Shown piece by piece: positions 60,479-64,000 of a DNA stretch of 64,000 bases. Source of the stretch: Calycina herbarum. Its lineage: Eukaryota; Ascomycota; Leotiomycetes; Helotiales; Pezizellaceae. The stretch lies in NCBI GenBank assembly GCA_001414485.1, contig LLEY01000108.1, positions 124,001-188,000 on the forward strand, read 5' to 3'. A model generated the notes under the pieces. That model saw only the letters and a program-made list of their open reading frames with translations, searched no databases and was not told the DNA's origin. Within the stretch, counting starts at the first letter, position 1; each line of letters starts with the position of its first letter. Made by a program: the position numbers and the translations under genes.

Positions 60479-60838
60479 TGTGATGGTCAGTCATCAGGAA
60501 TTGCCCAGTCATCAGGAATTGTCAGGGTTACGTAACAGCCAAGGTTACGTGCCAGAAGAGATACGGGCTAGGTTCAGGAATGCAATAGTTTACATGCCAG
60601 AAGGGTTGCGTGCCAGAAGAGTTACGTGCTAGATGGATACGTGTTCGAGTCTTAGGAATGTCAGGTTCGGACCTTGTTATTGTCCGACTTCTTGTATATA
60701 GATGCTCTCTTTCTCTCTATTAGAAAAGGCCAATTTGGTCTTTTCCTTCGTATCAGAGCCTAGTATTCATATATGTCATTCTGTCGAACGCACTCCCATA
60801 TGCCCCTTTGGTAGTAGTATCCGTTTCGTGCCGTTACA
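60479..60838 (+). repeat. Solo LTR, little mutated, with target duplication
   Basis: 360 bp from TGTGATGG to CCGTTACA, flanked by the perfect 5-mer AAACT (60,474-60,478 and 60,839-60,843). It contains imperfect repeats of GTCATCAGGAATT (left part) and GCCAGAAGRGTTACGTG (middle), and a TATATAGA box near 60,695. It is the unmutated relative of 35,944-36,277. No internal retrotransposon sequence remains, so it arose by LTR-LTR recombination. Confidence 0.9.
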
Positions 60839-60843
60839 AAACT

Positions 60844-61268
60844 ACTGATTTACCCTCGAGTTTCATTTGCCACCAAAAAATGAGTCTAAATTCAACGTTG
60901 CTTCTTTCTAATACCGATCCCCCGCGTCTCGCCACAGGTTTTTGTAATATGGTGGATATCTGTTCTACAACATCAATCCACTTCCTTATGAGCACCAAGC
61001 CTGTCAACATTTCCATCCATCAATTCTGCCAGTTATGCTCATATAAACATGGCAGGCCCCACCTAGTGACCCCGCCACATCTACTCCAAAGTTCTTCTCA
61101 GTGGGTAGGACTGCTTCTTCCCATTCCTACACTCTGTTGTTTCTTCTGACTTGAGCAAGTTCTCAGGTGAGGTTTATCATTAGGTGGATGGGTAGTGTTG
61201 GCCTACTATGCTCTAAATTTGGGTTCGCACTCAACTCGCACATCCTTATACGTCATGCAGTTCAAACC
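60844..61268. other. Intergenic between two transposon insertions
   Basis: A 113-codon frame (60,808-61,149) starts with GTG inside the LTR and has no recognisable domain. No gene supported. Confidence 0.4.
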
Positions 61269-61276
61269 GAAGCTTT

Positions 61277-62626
61277 CAGTGGTCGGCAACTGGAATTCCA
61301 TGGAAGTTCCACAGCTATACATTGGAAGACTCCATTCCTTTTTTAAAAATCTATGGAAGACTCTATAAAAAATAGGGTTTCCATGGAAGTTCCACTGGAA
61401 TTCCATCTACGTGACATCTTACGTGATTTCGGACAGTAAAAATAATAATCCGGGCGCCAAGGCCTACCTTTTATTTACTAAGATATTAAATTTAAAACTA
61501 ATAATACTACTATATATACAACTACTCCTACAATAGCGTCTCCAAATCGTCGAATAATCTAAACTCCTCGGTATTTAATACCTCCTCTATCTTTAAGTCC
61601 TTAAAAACGCTGTTATGCCGACCTAGAACTTCTACTAGTTCGTCCTACTTTATGACTTAATCGCCCTCCTAGAGTCTCTGCATACGAGAAGCTCGATAAA
61701 TACTTTAAATTAGCTCTTACCTCTCACGCCGCCTTAGTTATAACTATTTTGGATCCTCGATATAAGCTCTACTTCTTTGCTAAGATGTTAGAGAACGATG
61801 GCGGTACTAGAAACAATATATATAAGAAGGTTAAGGCATAATTTAAGTCGGTATATAATAAATACTATAGTTGAGATAATAAGATAAAGTTATAAGAGAG
61901 ATTAATAGAGGAGGAGAGAGGCTTAGATAAGAGTTCTTTAGAGGAAGAGGAGGCCTAGTGTAACCCTTTTTACGACTTTAGCGACAATCGAGCTTATATA
62001 GTAATATCTGAATATATATAGGAGAAGTGTTTAGCTAAGGACGTACCTATTAGAGAGGTTATAAAGTACTAGAAAGGCAAGTAATACGATTACCTTATAT
62101 TAGTACAAATAGTATGCGATTATCTTACAATACCTGCTATATCAGCTCCCTCTAAACGAGTATTTTCTGAAGGCGCTCTTGTTATTATAAAGAAGCGTTA
62201 CTAAGTTACTAATAGCACTTTACGTTAGATTATATGTCTAAGAAGCTAGGGTTTACTTATAGAAGCTAAAGTTAAGGAACTTGAAACAAGCGAAGAATTG
62301 ATAGTATATATTTAAGGAGATGACGCTAGTAGTAGTGAGGCAATTAGTATATAATTAATAGAAAATAGAAAATTCCTTAAATTTAAGCTTTTTGTGCCTT
62401 TTTTCGTTTAATTAGATAGCTAAATTTATCTTAAAATCTATGAAATTCACTACTGAATAACCTAAAATGACTCCTATATAGGCTAATATCTACTACCTCT
62501 GGAATAGGTGTTCTAGGGTTTTTTTTTATAGAAGACTCCATTCTATTTTAAACCTCTCCTAGAAGGTTCCATTGCTGGCAAAAACTGGAATATTCCACTG
62601 GAACCCCTTCCATTTGCCGACCAGTG
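61277..62626 (+). mobile_element. hAT-family DNA transposon, shortened and RIP-altered
   Basis: 1,350 bp with terminal inverted repeats CAGTGGTCGGCAA / CACTGGTCGGCAA (one mismatch) and a perfect 8-bp duplication GAAGCTTT (61,269-61,276, 62,627-62,634). This is the hAT hallmark. Subterminal repeats of GGAAGTTCCAC/GGAAGACTCC type lie inside both ends. The middle reads on + as the C-terminal part of a transposase: ILDPRYKL near 61,750 and the hAT dimerisation region (YLTIPAISAPSKRVFS near 62,120, then TNSTLR and LRSxGLLIEA) with TAG/TAA stops. Full hAT elements are about twice this length, so the 5' half of the gene is lost. Confidence 0.93.
61740..62355 (+). pseudogene. hAT transposase C-terminal remnant
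   Basis: Broken frame inside the transposon above. It keeps the dimerisation block but carries several stops replacing Trp or Gln. It cannot encode an active enzyme. RIP-type transitions are moderate here compared with the 39-kb block. Confidence 0.85.
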
Positions 62627-62634
62627 GAAGCTTT

Positions 62635-64000
62635 TATAAATATAATTACAACCCGTTCCTACCAACCGAGGCAACGGATAATACACTCTCCCCATTCCAT
62701 TGAATTTTTTGATTATGAAAATATATAGGCTCTCCTATTTCCCTTCCCCCTTTTTACCTTCACATCCAAACACATGGTATCCAATCCTCTTAAACCCCTC
62801 CCAAAAATAATACAAATCAACAATAAATACAACCCTAACCCTACCCCAAAAGAAGAAGAAGAAAGAGAAATAGGAGAAATCAAGGAAAGTAACATGGGGT
62901 GACGGCCGCTACATGGATTTCACTATCTAGCATATACTTGCCTCTACGTTGACACCTGATGAATGCTTGCTAATGGTCACCCTTCAGAATATAAATCTAC
63001 CGCCTCCAAAGCAATTCTGCCAGATGGAGCTTGATGAGTACTCCGACTCAATCCACAAGGGAGAAATTCTCAATATGCAAAGCAGTGCACCGAAGCAGCC
63101 ACAAGCCACGGAGAAAAAAGATACTGTTGTTGAGCGCAGCCCCAGCTTCCTAGCCTCCTAACGCCCGAACTAGCAAACCTTAAGTTGCTTTTTACCCTCG
63201 AACTCCTACTGACACCAAAACCCCCTACTACATTCTTTATACGTTTCCTCCTGGCAGACAGAACATCATGATTCTCAACTTTATTACCCCTTTCAAACCT
63301 GGGGCTGGAGTTGGAGAGGGAGTTTCTACCTAGGTCATAACATCGTTCTCATTCCACTCATCATATGGTATCTCTCTTGTCTCAGGATGATATTGAGATG
63401 AGGTTTCCACCGGTCGTTCTCATATGAATCATCCTATGAGAGCTGTGTTGTTGCATGCCGAGTCTACAGAGCATGAACCAGTTTTTGGAAACCACATCAT
63501 CAATTCGACTAGCAACATTGACAACCTCTTACATTTGAAGGAACTCCCGTCTCTAATCTCATAACCAAACGCCATAGAAAACTTACACTTGATTTTAATA
63601 AAATATTCACAGAAGCAGCAGGGGGTTTGAGCAGACGTCTGTTTCTTTCGTTGAGAAATTCGGTGGGAGACCCTGGTTTATGCTTTAAAACCAGCGTCCT
63701 GATAAGCCGCATCTCAAGGTTAACTGGTGTACTAAACAGAGTGTGCAATAAGTTAAGAAAACCAGATTACAAGTAGCTTGGAACGGAGGAAAGATTCTCG
63801 TTCACCGTAAATCGCAAAGCGCGAGAAACAAATTGATGGGTTTTACATTGTGCGACGGATGGCTTACATATTCAGACCCATGCCCTAAGAAAAACGGCAT
63901 TGAAGCTATTGAGTCTATACTTCTTTAAAGCTTTCCAGTATTCAAGAATACGACTGGTTTACTGTCGAAAAATAGTCCACTGTCAAACGATCGCCTAATT
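62635..64000. other. Gene-space flank, no gene clearly supported
   Basis: Normal composition. A 70-codon + frame (62,949-63,161) is Gln/Pro/Ser-rich and might be the last exon of a small gene, since an acceptor-like TAG lies just upstream, but no partner exon or domain was found. A CCCTAACCCTACCCC run near 62,833 is isolated. The rest to the window end shows only short overlapping frames. Confidence 0.4.

Noticed and set aside
62828..62846. Telomere-like CCCTAA units
   Set aside because: Only about two units within ordinary sequence; not a telomere or an interstitial array.
62949..63161. 70-codon Gln/Pro/Ser-rich frame
   Set aside because: Could be a terminal exon, but no upstream exon or recognisable domain was found.

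Overview
The window reads as chromosomal DNA of a filamentous ascomycete (Pezizomycotina). The signs are short GT-AG introns of about 40-140 bp with CTRAY branch points, two Zn2Cys6 regulators, an AsaB/CmcJ-like and a SnoaL-like gene, a hAT, a Fot1/pogo, a Tad-type LINE, and above all a 39-kb AT-rich block whose transposons carry the signature of repeat-induced point mutation (RIP: CpA to TpA on both strands, so CAA/CAG/TGG codons become stops). The protein flavour suggests Leotiomycetes, but that is a guess. No search tools were used; family names come from motifs read by eye.

Region 1 (1-39,110) is a transposon graveyard with almost no open frame. A LINE (1-145 and 7,396-9,320) is split by a chromodomain-type Ty3/Gypsy element (146-7,395, TSD CTAGT). 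Copia and Gypsy fragments follow (9,321-13,708). Then comes a stack of nested elements: reverse Gypsy B (13,709-34,169) holds, inside its own left LTR, a solo LTR (13,898-14,150) and forward Gypsy A of the same family (14,189-28,923, TSD TAGAC). A holds reverse Gypsy N of the first family (19,399-28,474, TSD GATTA), which holds a Fot1/pogo DNA transposon (23,267-25,127, TSD TA). An LTR-element remnant, a Copia RT-RNase H fragment and two copies of a short LTR close the block. The two elements of the first Gypsy family each carry a decayed gene antisense to pol, between pol and the 3' LTR, with a Zn2Cys6-like cysteine pattern and a charged coiled coil. This is the most intriguing signal in the window.

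Region 2 (39,110-60,470) is normal gene space. It holds a Zn2Cys6/fungal_trans regulator (five exons), a tRNA-like gene, an NAD(P)-binding NmrA-like protein, a tRNA-Glu-like pseudogene, a regulator with two zinc clusters and an AflR-like C terminus (four exons), a GPH-family sucrose/alpha-glucoside transporter with a 17-nt exon, a Q-rich F-box-like gene broken by a one-base shift, an AsaB/CmcJ-like oxygenase, and a divergently placed SnoaL-like pseudogene. The regulator, oxygenase and SnoaL genes look like pieces of a secondary-metabolism neighbourhood, but there is no core synthase and two of the genes are damaged, so any cluster is remnant or incomplete.

Region 3 (60,470-64,000) has a barely mutated solo LTR (TSD AAACT) of the same family as a RIP-mutated LTR at 35,944, a shortened hAT transposon (61,277-62,626, 8-bp TSD GAAGCTTT), and sequence with no gene I can support.
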